From Dolichospermum sp. ST_sed8 (GTDB lineage: Bacteria > Cyanobacteriota > Cyanobacteriia > Cyanobacteriales > Nostocaceae): DNA of 42,381 bases. A program made the translations under genes and the position numbers. Each line of letters starts with the position of its first letter. Position 1 is the stretch's first letter. The stretch is taken from NCBI GenBank assembly GCA_028658405.1, contig JAKOGY010000012.1, positions 1-42,381 on the forward strand, written 5' to 3'. Shown here in pieces: positions 8,189-15,864 of this stretch. The notes beneath the pieces were generated by a model. The model saw only the letters and a list, made by a program, of their open reading frames with translations. It made no database searches and was not told the DNA's origin.

Positions 8189-9604
8189 TTGCAAATTCCA
8201 TTTACTGCTTGTCCAGGATTATTTTACAACACACCCGCCCAAGATGGTCTTCTTTATCGGCTGAGAATACCAGGGGGAATCATTAATTATCAACAGTTTC
8301 AGGCTATTGCAGATATTGCTGATAATCATGGTAGTGGCTATATTGATATTACTAACCGGGCTAATTTGCAAATTAGGGAAATCAAACAAGACATAAATGT
8401 TGAAGTTCTGCAAGAATTACAAGCATTGGGTTTAGCTTCTACCAATGCTAATGTAGATCATATTCGCAATATCATGACTAGTCCCACTGCGGGGATTGAC
8501 ACAGAAGAGTTAATAGATACTCGTCCCTTAGTCAAAGCCTGGGAAGAATATATAATTACACATTCTCAACTTTCCGAATTATCGGCAAAATTTAGTGTGT
8601 GCTTTGATGGTAGAGGAAAAGTTTCTGTAAGCGATCGCCTCAATGATATTATATTAGCAGCAGAATTAGTTAACAGCAAAGTCTATTTGCGATTATATCT
8701 TAGTTATGGAGAAAAAGGAGAACCAGCGAAAGACACAGGAATTTTATTAAAACCAGGAGAAGCAATCCCAGTTTTAGCAGCATTAGCTGAGACTTACCGA
8801 AAACACATAGACACTAAAAACCGACGCAAACCACGTTTACGAGAAATCATCAATAATATTACAATTGAAGAATATCTTTACCAAGCCCAACAAAATCATA
8901 TATTTGATATTACAAAAAACCCTTTCTGTGCCTCTGTGACTCTGCGTGATATAACTCATATTGGCATTCATCCCCAAAGCCAAAGCGGATTATACTATAT
9001 TGGCATAGTCTTACCCTTGGGAAGATTAGAAACTTGGCAAATTAGAGGTTTAGCAAATATTGCCAAAAGATATGGTGATGATAATATCAGGTTAACACCT
9101 TGGCAAAACTTACTATTAACGGATATTCCCCAAAATGAAATTAGAGAAGTTGAGAAAGAAATTACCAATTTAGGTTTAAACTTTTCAGCAACCGACATTA
9201 AAAGTTTCTTAGTAGCTTGTTCGGGGAAACGGGGCTGTGCTGCTGCGGCCACAGAAACTAAAGATGATGCCTTAAACTTGGCAAAACACCTGGAAAATTC
9301 TATGATTCTAGATTCTCCAGTGAATATCCACTTTACTGGTTGCAGTAAATCTTGCGCTCAACACACTGAAGCTGATATTACCTTACTTGGTGTTACCACA
9401 GAAACTACAAAAGAAACTTTTCCAGGTTATCAAGTTTATGTTCTTGGTCATTTACTTGACGAATATGTAAACGTGGCAAAAGTTCCGACTCTGATTCAAC
9501 AAGTATTGGAAGTGTATCAAAAACACCGTCTAAGCTTACATGAATCCTTTCGAGACTTCATCTATCGTCAAAGCCACCAATTAAACCAATTATTTAAGTG
9601 CTAA
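8189..9604 (+). CDS. cobG: Precorrin-3B synthase (CobG-like, sulfite/nitrite-reductase family)
   Basis: CobG inserts oxygen into precorrin-3A in the aerobic cobalamin route. The 471-residue protein has the duplicated ferredoxin-like half-domains of the siroheme/4Fe-4S family. Its metal-centre cysteines are C344 and C350 (ACSGKRGC) and C385 and C389 (GCSKSC), the CxxxxxC...CxxxC pattern. The start is TTG at 8189, chosen because a strong Shine-Dalgarno (aaggag, 8175-8180) lies 8 bases upstream. It is the first gene after the B12 riboswitch. Co-occurrence with CbiG- and CbiH-like domains makes the pathway look mixed aerobic/anaerobic, as is common in cyanobacteria. Confidence 0.88.
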   Translation: MQIPFTACPGLFYNTPAQDGLLYRLRIPGGIINYQQFQAIADIADNHGSGYIDITNRANLQIREIKQDINVEVLQELQALGLASTNANVDHIRNIMTSPTAGIDTEELIDTRPLVKAWEEYIITHSQLSELSAKFSVCFDGRGKVSVSDRLNDIILAAELVNSKVYLRLYLSYGEKGEPAKDTGILLKPGEAIPVLAALAETYRKHIDTKNRRKPRLREIINNITIEEYLYQAQQNHIFDITKNPFCASVTLRDITHIGIHPQSQSGLYYIGIVLPLGRLETWQIRGLANIAKRYGDDNIRLTPWQNLLLTDIPQNEIREVEKEITNLGLNFSATDIKSFLVACSGKRGCAAAATETKDDALNLAKHLENSMILDSPVNIHFTGCSKSCAQHTEADITLLGVTTETTKETFPGYQVYVLGHLLDEYVNVAKVPTLIQQVLEVYQKHRLSLHESFRDFIYRQSHQLNQLFKC

Positions 9605-9629
9605 TGCAAAATCTCTCTTAAACCCTCTT

Positions 9630-9691
9630 TTCTTCGTGTTCTTCGTTCCTATATCCCTCCGGGACGCTGCGCGAACGTGGTTCATTTCTCC
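9630..9691 (-). repeat. Dispersed 'aaccacgttcgc...gaaggacacgaag' repeat in the cobG-cobH gap
   Basis: Read on the minus strand this closely matches 20388-20443 and, in a shortened form, 18775-18802: aatgaaccacgttcgcg, a GC-rich middle, then ggaacgaagaacacgaag. It fills most of the spacer between cobG and cobH and artificially extends the open frame upstream of the true CobH start. Confidence 0.75.
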
Positions 9692-9764
9692 ATTATTTGT
9701 GCGTAAGTTCTATAATCATCTTCATCAAATAAATCACAGTTCACGTTCACCACTTAAAAATCTC

Positions 9765-10391
9765 ATGTTTGACTACATCCGCGATGCCAACGAAATATAT
9801 CGTAATTCCTTTGAAATTATTCGGTCAGAATCCAATCTAGACAAGTTACCAGAGGATATAGCTAAAGTTACAGTTCGGATGATTCATGCCTGTGGAATGA
9901 CGGATATTGTTGAACACTTAGGCTATACACACACAGCGGCAGAAGCAGGGAGAAATGCTATAGCAGCCGGGGCACCGATTTTGTGTGATTGTCGCATGGT
10001 AGCCGAAGGGGTGACAAGAAGCAGATTACCCAGAAATAACAACGTTATCTGCACCCTCAATGACCCAGAAGTACCACAAATAGCTAAGAGACTCAGGAAT
10101 ACAAGATCAGCAGCAGCTTTAGAATTATGGCGTTTCCATATAGAAGGGGCAGTAGTAGTGATTGGGAATGCACCAACAGCCCTATTTAGGTTATTGGAAA
10201 TGCTAGATGATGGAGTTCCACGACCAGCATTAATATTGGGTTTTCCGGTCGGTTTCGTGGGTGCGGCTGAATCAAAAGCCGCATTGGCCGCAGATAGCCG
10301 CAATGTCCCATTTATGACTTTACATGGCAGACGGGGCGGAAGTGCGATCGCTGCTGCTGCTGTGAATGCTTTATCCAGTGAGGAAGAGTAA
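9765..10391 (+). CDS. cobH: Precorrin-8X methylmutase
   Basis: CobH/CbiC moves a methyl group from C11 to C12 to give hydrogenobyrinate. The catalytic His is H41 in RMIHACGMTDIV. Further family segments are GAPILCDCRMVAEGVTR, NAPTALFRLLEM and GFPVGFVGAAESK. The open frame runs from 9636, but its first 43 codons are translated dispersed repeat; family members begin MxDYIRDANEIY, so ATG 9765 is the start (208 residues). The stop overlaps the cobI start by one base (taATG), indicating translational coupling. Confidence 0.92.
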   Translation: MFDYIRDANEIYRNSFEIIRSESNLDKLPEDIAKVTVRMIHACGMTDIVEHLGYTHTAAEAGRNAIAAGAPILCDCRMVAEGVTRSRLPRNNNVICTLNDPEVPQIAKRLRNTRSAAALELWRFHIEGAVVVIGNAPTALFRLLEMLDDGVPRPALILGFPVGFVGAAESKAALAADSRNVPFMTLHGRRGGSAIAAAAVNALSSEEE

Positions 10392-11098
10392 TGACTAACT
10401 CTGGAGGTCGTCTTTATGGAATTGGTGTGGGACCTGGAGACCCTGAACTCATCACATTAAAAGCTTTGCGTATCCTCCGTTCTGCCCCAGTTATTGCTTA
10501 TCAATCAGCGACGAACAAGGAAAGTATTGCCAGAAAAATTGTTTCTTCCTACTTGGATAATAGTCAGATTGAGGTACTGTTTCATCTTCCTCGGGCCTTA
10601 GAACCAGAAAAGGCTAAGTCTATATATGACCAAGAAACTCAACCCATTGCTGACCATTTAGCAGCCGGTCGGGATGTGGTGGTTCTCTGTGAAGGAGATC
10701 CGTTTTTCTATGGTTCTTTTATGTATATTTTCACTCGTTTAGCTGATAAGTACAAAACAGAAGTCGTCCCCGGAGTTTCCTCTCTCATGGCCTGTCCTGT
10801 GGCTTTGGGTTTACCATTTACCTATTACAATGATGTCCTCACGGTTTTACCTGCACCACTACCAGTAGAATTTCTCACTAGTCAACTTCTAGCTACTGAC
10901 GCTGCGGCTATTATGAAACTTGGTCGTCATTTTCCGAAAATCAGGAATCTTCTCCATGAATTAGGACTAGCTTCCAGAGCCAGATACATTGAACGCGCTA
11001 CAACCACACAGCAGCGCATATTACCTTTAGATGAGGTTAACCCAGAAGACGTTCCTTATTTTTCGATGATTGTGATTCCTACTAAAAATAAGTTGTAG
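10391..11098 (+). CDS. cobI: Precorrin-2 C20-methyltransferase
   Basis: This SAM-dependent enzyme adds the C20 methyl group to precorrin-2. The 235-residue tetrapyrrole methylase has the N-terminal GIGVGPGDPELITLKA motif, CEGDPFFYGSFMYI at the SAM pocket, and VVPGVSSLMAC. Its ATG overlaps the cobH stop by one base. It lies in the riboswitch-led cob operon, followed by cbiGH after about 95 bp. Confidence 0.92.
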   Translation: MTNSGGRLYGIGVGPGDPELITLKALRILRSAPVIAYQSATNKESIARKIVSSYLDNSQIEVLFHLPRALEPEKAKSIYDQETQPIADHLAAGRDVVVLCEGDPFFYGSFMYIFTRLADKYKTEVVPGVSSLMACPVALGLPFTYYNDVLTVLPAPLPVEFLTSQLLATDAAAIMKLGRHFPKIRNLLHELGLASRARYIERATTTQQRILPLDEVNPEDVPYFSMIVIPTKNKL

Positions 11099-11192
11099 TT
11101 GGGACTTTGATTTTTTTGATTTATGTGAATGTCTGAACTATGATTTTTTTGATTTCTATGAATAACAACTGATAACTGACAAGAAAATTTCT

Positions 11193-12896
11193 ATGAACAC
11201 AAGGGTAAGGGTAGTGGCTGCGGTTGTGGTGTTGAGTCAAAATAGCGTTATCATTGGGAGAAAAATTACCAATATCTTCCCAAGCGCGAAATTGTATGGT
11301 TTAGTTAGTCGTACCAATGATGTTGATATTAGCTTTACCAATTTTGGCGAAACTGTGCGAGAACTATTCACCGCTGGTACACCGATAATTGGTATTTGTG
11401 CCGCTGGTATTCTCATCAGAACAATTGCCCCTATTTTAACTAATAAAGGACAAGAACCACCTATTTTAGCTATTGCAGAAGATGGAACTGCTGTAGTACC
11501 GCTCTTAGGTGGGCTGAGTGGTGTAAATGATTTAGCCCGTCAAATTGCAGAGGCTTTAAATATAAAACCAGCAATTACCACCACAGGAGATATCCGCTTT
11601 CATACCGCTTTGTTATCTCCTCCGGCTGGATATCATTTAGCTAACCCAGAACATGGGAAAAAATTTATTGCTGACTTATTAGCAGGGGAAAAAGTTAAGT
11701 TAGAAGGAACAGCACCTTGGTTAAGCGAAAGTAATTTACCTATTGATGAAAATAGCGAGTTAACTATTCAAATTACTGAAAAACTGGGTAATTTTAGTTA
11801 CAACTGTTTAGTTTACCATCCTGCAAAAATTGCTATCGCTCTCACCAACCCAGAAATAAACACAATTACCCAAATTCAGGAAATATTCAAAGAATCTAAC
11901 TTAGCACCTGCCGCAGTCGCGGGAATATTTGCACCACTTCACCTAGCTAATAATTCCCAGCTTCACTCTGTCGCTAAGTCTTTGGGAGTTCCTATCCGCT
12001 TTTTTCCCAAAAGTGAATTAACAGAATTGATTTTAGCAGCCGCAGGTGCAGATGCCCAAATTGTATCATCCTCAACTACTATTGCCGTCGCTATCTCAAC
12101 TCAAATTATTAACCCCACTACCATAGGACAACCCCAGGGAAAATTAGCTATTATTGGTACAGGTCCTGGTGCATCTCAATGGATGTCACCACAAGTAAAG
12201 GAAATTCTGGCAGCAGCAACGGATTTAGTCGGTTATAAAACTTATATTAATTTAATCGGTTCTCTGGCAGATGGTAAATGTGTCCATGAATCAGATAATC
12301 GAGTAGAAGCAGAAAGGGCGTATCAGGCTTTAGAGTTAGCGGCGACAGGAAAATATGTAGCAGTTGTGTCTTCTGGCGACCCCGGTATTTACGCAATGGC
12401 GGCGGCAGTTTTTGAGGTTTTAGACCAATATAATAAACCAGAATGGCAAACTATTGATATTCAAGTCGCTCCTGGTATTTCCGCTATGCAAGCCGCAGCA
12501 GCCACCATTGGTGCGCCTTTAGGACATGATTTTTGTGTGATTTCCCTATCTGACATTTTGAAGCCTTGGGAAATTATCGCCCAACGAATCACGGCTGCGG
12601 CTACCAGTGATTTTGTGATTGCTTTCTATAATCCTGTATCCAAAGAACGCACTTGGCAACTAGCAGCCGCAAAAAAGATTTTAATGGAACACCGCAAACC
12701 TCATACTCCAGTCGTGTTAGGGCGAAATCTAGGGAGAAAGGGAGAAGAAGTCAAGGTTATTACCCTGGAAGAGTTAGAACCGACATTAGCAGATATGCGA
12801 ACTGTGATTATTATCGGTTCTTCCCACACTCGACAAATTCAGCAGGATAATAATGTTTGGGTTTATACTTCCCGCCGATATAACTCTGAGGAATGA
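11193..12896 (+). CDS. cobJ: CbiG-CbiH/CobJ fusion: cobalt-precorrin-5A hydrolase and precorrin-3B C17-methyltransferase
   Basis: This is a two-domain corrin enzyme. Residues 1 to about 310 are CbiG-like: ICAAGILIRTIAP, LLGGLSGVNDLARQIA and an AGIFAPL segment in the C-terminal half. The role is opening the delta-lactone ring and releasing acetaldehyde. Residues about 315-567 are the CobJ/CbiH tetrapyrrole methylase (LAIIGTGPGASQWMSP, SSGDPGIYAMAAAVFE, APGISAMQAAAATIGAPLGHDF), which methylates C17 with ring contraction. The fusion is common in cyanobacteria. The 95-bp spacer before it has two near-identical 'tgattttttttgattt'-like stretches. Confidence 0.9.
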   Translation: MNTRVRVVAAVVVLSQNSVIIGRKITNIFPSAKLYGLVSRTNDVDISFTNFGETVRELFTAGTPIIGICAAGILIRTIAPILTNKGQEPPILAIAEDGTAVVPLLGGLSGVNDLARQIAEALNIKPAITTTGDIRFHTALLSPPAGYHLANPEHGKKFIADLLAGEKVKLEGTAPWLSESNLPIDENSELTIQITEKLGNFSYNCLVYHPAKIAIALTNPEINTITQIQEIFKESNLAPAAVAGIFAPLHLANNSQLHSVAKSLGVPIRFFPKSELTELILAAAGADAQIVSSSTTIAVAISTQIINPTTIGQPQGKLAIIGTGPGASQWMSPQVKEILAAATDLVGYKTYINLIGSLADGKCVHESDNRVEAERAYQALELAATGKYVAVVSSGDPGIYAMAAAVFEVLDQYNKPEWQTIDIQVAPGISAMQAAAATIGAPLGHDFCVISLSDILKPWEIIAQRITAAATSDFVIAFYNPVSKERTWQLAAAKKILMEHRKPHTPVVLGRNLGRKGEEVKVITLEELEPTLADMRTVIIIGSSHTRQIQQDNNVWVYTSRRYNSEE

Positions 12897-13353
12897 TGTT
12901 TTTTATCTAAATAATAATATCCTTCAAACTTTGAAAATTTGCATTTAATATTAAGATATAATTCACTTAATTATGTCTAGTTTATATCTGAAAAAGACTT
13001 GATTTTTTTATTCTCATCATTAACAATAAAAGCATCATGTTTCAGACATGATTGTAGCCAATAAAAGTGACAGAAGCCCTTAAATGTCCGCTCTTGCGGA
13101 CATTTTACTTATTGAATAATAATATATTGACTACATTAATTGTCATAAAATAAAGGGCGAGGTTGCCTCACCCATATAAATGTATTTCATTCATTTTTTT
13201 TGGGGATAGTATTGATTAATTTGGTAAATTTCTATAGCGGTATGCAGTTGAATGAGATACAAAATTTTCCTAGAAAACCATACAGAAAAAGACTTTCAAC
13301 TCTATTCCCTATTCCCTGTTCCCTACTATAATATTCACCAAATTACCAGAATA
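12897..13353. other. Noncoding gap between cbiGH and the pentapeptide gene
   Basis: Over 450 bp without a gene. It contains two hairpins: a 7-bp stem at 13034-13052 (atcatgt/acatgat) and a perfect 10-bp stem at 13082-13105. A partial heptad array (attccctattccctgttccct) lies near 13301-13325, just beyond the minus gene's 3' end. A small RNA ending at the 13105 hairpin is possible but has no recognised family. Confidence 0.5.
13082..13109 (+). terminator. Intrinsic-terminator-like hairpin
   Basis: Stem aaatgtccgc (13082-13091), loop tctt, stem gcggacattt (13096-13105), followed by 'tactt'. The stem is perfect, but the T tract is short. It lies about 190 bp after the cbiGH stop, so it may end the cob operon or an unannotated small RNA. 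Confidence 0.55.
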
Positions 13354-13902
13354 TTAACAACTACCAGCCCAAGTTATCCAGGTGTGGGATAACCCTATAT
13401 GCAAAATTTCTCCGGTTAGCTCAGATTCTGTAATGATTATTTTTGTTAAATCAACACCCATAAATTCTGCTTCATTGATATTGCTATCAATTAAATTAGC
13501 GTTATGGAGATTTGCACCTCTAAAGTCAGCACCACTGATTTCTGCTTGACTCAAATTTGCACCTACTAGGGTTGCTGAAGTTAAAATTGCAGTTCGCAAA
13601 TCAGCACGATTCAGATTGGTTTTTCTCAAATTGACTCTGGTTAAATCAGCACCTATTAAGTTAACTTCACTTAAGTTGGCATTTTCTAAATTTGCTCTAG
13701 TTAAATCAGCATTAGTTAAATTCGCTCTACTGAGATTACAACCACTCAAATTTGCTCGACTAAGATCTGCACCGCTTAAATCTGCTGCTTCTAAATTTAT
13801 TCCTCTCAAATCAGCACGTCTTAACATAGCTTGGTGCAGATTCATTCCAGGGAAATTCCTTTCTCCTGATTTATACGACTTCAGGAGTTTTTGAGTATCC
13901 AT
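13354..13902 (-). CDS. Pentapeptide-repeat protein
   Basis: The 182-residue protein is built mostly of A(D/N)LXX repeats from about residue 25 to 155 (ADLSGADLSRANLSGCNL and so on), which fold as a right-handed quadrilateral beta helix. An N-terminal helical cap (MDTQKLLKSYKSGERNF) and a non-repeat C-terminal tail with WITWAGSC are visible. No signal peptide or membrane segment is seen. Pentapeptide proteins are abundant in cyanobacteria with diverse, mostly unknown roles; no specific role is supported here. Confidence 0.85.
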   Translation of the reverse strand: MDTQKLLKSYKSGERNFPGMNLHQAMLRRADLRGINLEAADLSGADLSRANLSGCNLSRANLTNADLTRANLENANLSEVNLIGADLTRVNLRKTNLNRADLRTAILTSATLVGANLSQAEISGADFRGANLHNANLIDSNINEAEFMGVDLTKIIITESELTGEILHIGLSHTWITWAGSC

Positions 13903-14097
13903 ATTTCCACCTTATTATATCTACAGGTGAGTATTGCACTTCCCAAACCACAGACAATTACTTGAGTTTCTAGCGACTAAAATTTTAGCTAAAAATCGTA
14001 TATTCATTATACTCTTATTAAGAAGCTAATTAAATAAACGTTACAATTGAGTTGGTTTATGAAAAAATATAAAATTCGTTAAGTCAACAATACCTTT

Positions 14098-14715
14098 ATG
14101 ATGGCTAATTTAATATCTAATTCCACCGCTGATTTTATTAACTCCTTGTCCCTTGCTGCTAATGCGTATCGAGAAGGAAATCAAGTCCCCTCCGCTGAAG
14201 TAATAGTAAATGCGTTGCTAGAAGCAGAAAAAACCGCAAAGCTGCAAAAGTTAAATTATCCTTTTGAAGTTCTCAGTGGTAAATGGCGGCTTTGTTTTGC
14301 TACTGGTACTAAAAAAGTTAGAAATCATGGCGGAATTATTTTAGGTAAGGGTTGGTATGTACCAAAATTCACGAAAATTCATATTTGCTTTAGTCCTACG
14401 GAAGAACAGAATTTAGAAAAAGGGGAAATTGCTAATCAAGTCCAACTGGGAGCGATATTATTTAAATTGACTGGACCAATAAAATATTTAGGAAAAAAGA
14501 ATTTATTGGCTTTTGATTTTATCCAAATGCAAATTAGTTTATTTAATTGGATGTTTGTTAATAAACAGATTCGTTCAGGTAAAGTTGAAAGTGCAGATTT
14601 TGATGATCAACCCATAGCTAAATTACCTTTTTTTGCTTTCTTTTTAGTGACTGAAGATGTAATTGCTGCCCGTGGGCGTGGGGGTGGTTTAGCTCTTTGG
14701 ATTAGAGACAATTAA
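14098..14715 (+). CDS. PAP/fibrillin-like protein
   Basis: The 205-residue soluble protein carries features of the plastid-lipid-associated protein (fibrillin) family: a helical N-terminus, 'LSGKWRLCFATG', a beta-rich middle, and a C-terminal RSGKVESADFDDQ / AARGRGGGLALWIR region. Cyanobacterial and plastid fibrillins bind lipids or isoprenoids at thylakoids; the exact ligand is unknown. The start could be ATG 14098 or the adjacent ATG 14101 (MMAN). Confidence 0.6.
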   Translation: MMANLISNSTADFINSLSLAANAYREGNQVPSAEVIVNALLEAEKTAKLQKLNYPFEVLSGKWRLCFATGTKKVRNHGGIILGKGWYVPKFTKIHICFSPTEEQNLEKGEIANQVQLGAILFKLTGPIKYLGKKNLLAFDFIQMQISLFNWMFVNKQIRSGKVESADFDDQPIAKLPFFAFFLVTEDVIAARGRGGGLALWIRDN

Positions 14716-14775
14716 TCTTTTTGGTAATAAATATAGGAATCATAAATGATAGTTGAAAAATTTTAAGGGGGTTTT

Positions 14776-14792
14776 GGTGGGCAATGCCCACC
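14776..14792. repeat. GGTGGGCAATGCCCACC palindrome, copy 2
   Basis: Same 17-bp palindrome as at 4010-4026, here flanked by 'tttt' and 'aatag'. It lies about 60 bp after the fibrillin-like gene and could act as a transcript-end hairpin. Confidence 0.75.
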
Positions 14793-14997
14793 AATAGTAT
14801 ATATATAAGGTCTAGTTTTACCTAGCGATATTTCCAGAATACTAGGGTATTAAATTACACTACTTTTTGATTTCCATTTTGGCTCTTGTTGCCAAGCTTA
14901 AAAAAAATCGTAATGAGAATTTAACACCATCTGGCAACAGAAAGACTAAAATCAGAACGGACAGATTAGCCCTGTAATAAAGGAGGCTTAGAAAACA

Positions 14998-15138
14998 ATG
15001 TCCGATTTAAATCGCGGAATTATGAAATTTCAAGGTGCAGATTCACCTAAACTGATTACAATCTCTACTGTGGTACTTTTAGGATCAATTGCAGGCCTGA
15101 TTATTTGGGCGCTTACTGCCGCTTATGCACTAGGCTAA
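14998..15138 (+). CDS. 46-residue single-helix membrane protein, possibly a small photosystem II-associated protein
   Basis: This short gene has a strong Shine-Dalgarno (aaggagg, 14980-14986) 11 bp before the ATG. It encodes a hydrophilic N-terminus (MSDLNRGIMKFQGADSPKL) and one transmembrane helix from about residue 20 to 43. Size and layout resemble the tiny thylakoid proteins of cyanobacteria; Psb35 (Ssl2148 type) is my best guess from memory, not proven. It is too short for most gene callers but well supported by its ribosome site and composition. A 9-bp stem (GGACACTAG, 15158-15166; CTAGTGTCC, 15185-15193) lies 20 bp after its stop. Confidence 0.65.
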   Translation: MSDLNRGIMKFQGADSPKLITISTVVLLGSIAGLIIWALTAAYALG

Positions 15139-15864
15139 ATTCCTGGGATAACATTTGGGACACTAGCAAGACTTCGATTGTTCTCTAGTGTCCTATCGAA
15201 CCTGAAAAAGTGTTTGAGTTTTTCTGGTATCAAGGGATCATTCTAAAAAGTAGTAATACGGATTAGATGTGAACCAGACCACCCACAAGCGTAGTCAAAG
15301 GGTAAACGTTATTTAAGTCATGACACCTTGGGATTCGCTAGTTCCATGATCTGTCGGTACTGATTAAACATTCTGAAAGGAAAGTGTCTTTACCTTAACA
15401 AGCTTAGATAACTAGGTTGAAGCAAACTTTACTTAGAAATAATGACTGGTCAAACCGACCGCAAACGTCAATAGCAGGGAAATATTTTCCTACTATTGAC
15501 TAAGAAACACTACATTATTCTGGGATTAGGACGTATGGCTTATTATTTTGATATTATCAACCTTGAACAGCCTTGTAAATATTGATTTATAAGGGCTTTA
15601 TGTTTATTCGGCAATTCATTTTTGTTAATTACAAATTTAGAGGTTGTTTGATAGCTTGCGTGGCGTAGCCATAAAGTGTTTCGCTGTGACTTTAGGCACT
15701 TTTAGATCCCCCCTAACCCCCCTTAAAAAGGGGGGGACCGGAATCAAAGTCTCCCTTTTTAAGGGAGATTTAGAGGGATCTAAAACTTTTGATACCGACA
15801 AAAGAACTTTTTAAACATCCTCTTAGAGTGTGTCATCAAATTTTAAATTTTAGATTAGAGAATC
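15139..15864. other. Noncoding stretch of about 725 bp with hairpins and a palindromic element
   Basis: No frame looks coding. Seen are the 9-bp stem at 15158-15193, a non-repetitive block at about 15240-15520 that could hold a small RNA or long leader, a 'gcttgcgtggcgtagcc' short repeat near 15654-15670, and the palindromic element at 15699-15786. No tRNA or known ncRNA consensus was recognised. Confidence 0.5.
15699..15786. repeat. Palindromic MITE-like repeat
   Basis: The ends are inverted (ttttagatccccc... and ...agagggatctaaaac). Inside are two nested hairpins, ccccccttaaaaaggggggg and ctccctttttaagggag. Elements of this form are dispersed in many cyanobacterial genomes. There is no coding capacity. 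Confidence 0.7.

Noticed and set aside
9636-9764. N-terminal extension of CobH
   Set aside because: It is translated dispersed repeat; family members begin at MFDYIRDANEIY.
15240-15520. Possible tRNA or tmRNA in the long gap
   Set aside because: No cloverleaf, T-loop (GTTCRA) or tmRNA ends were found by eye.
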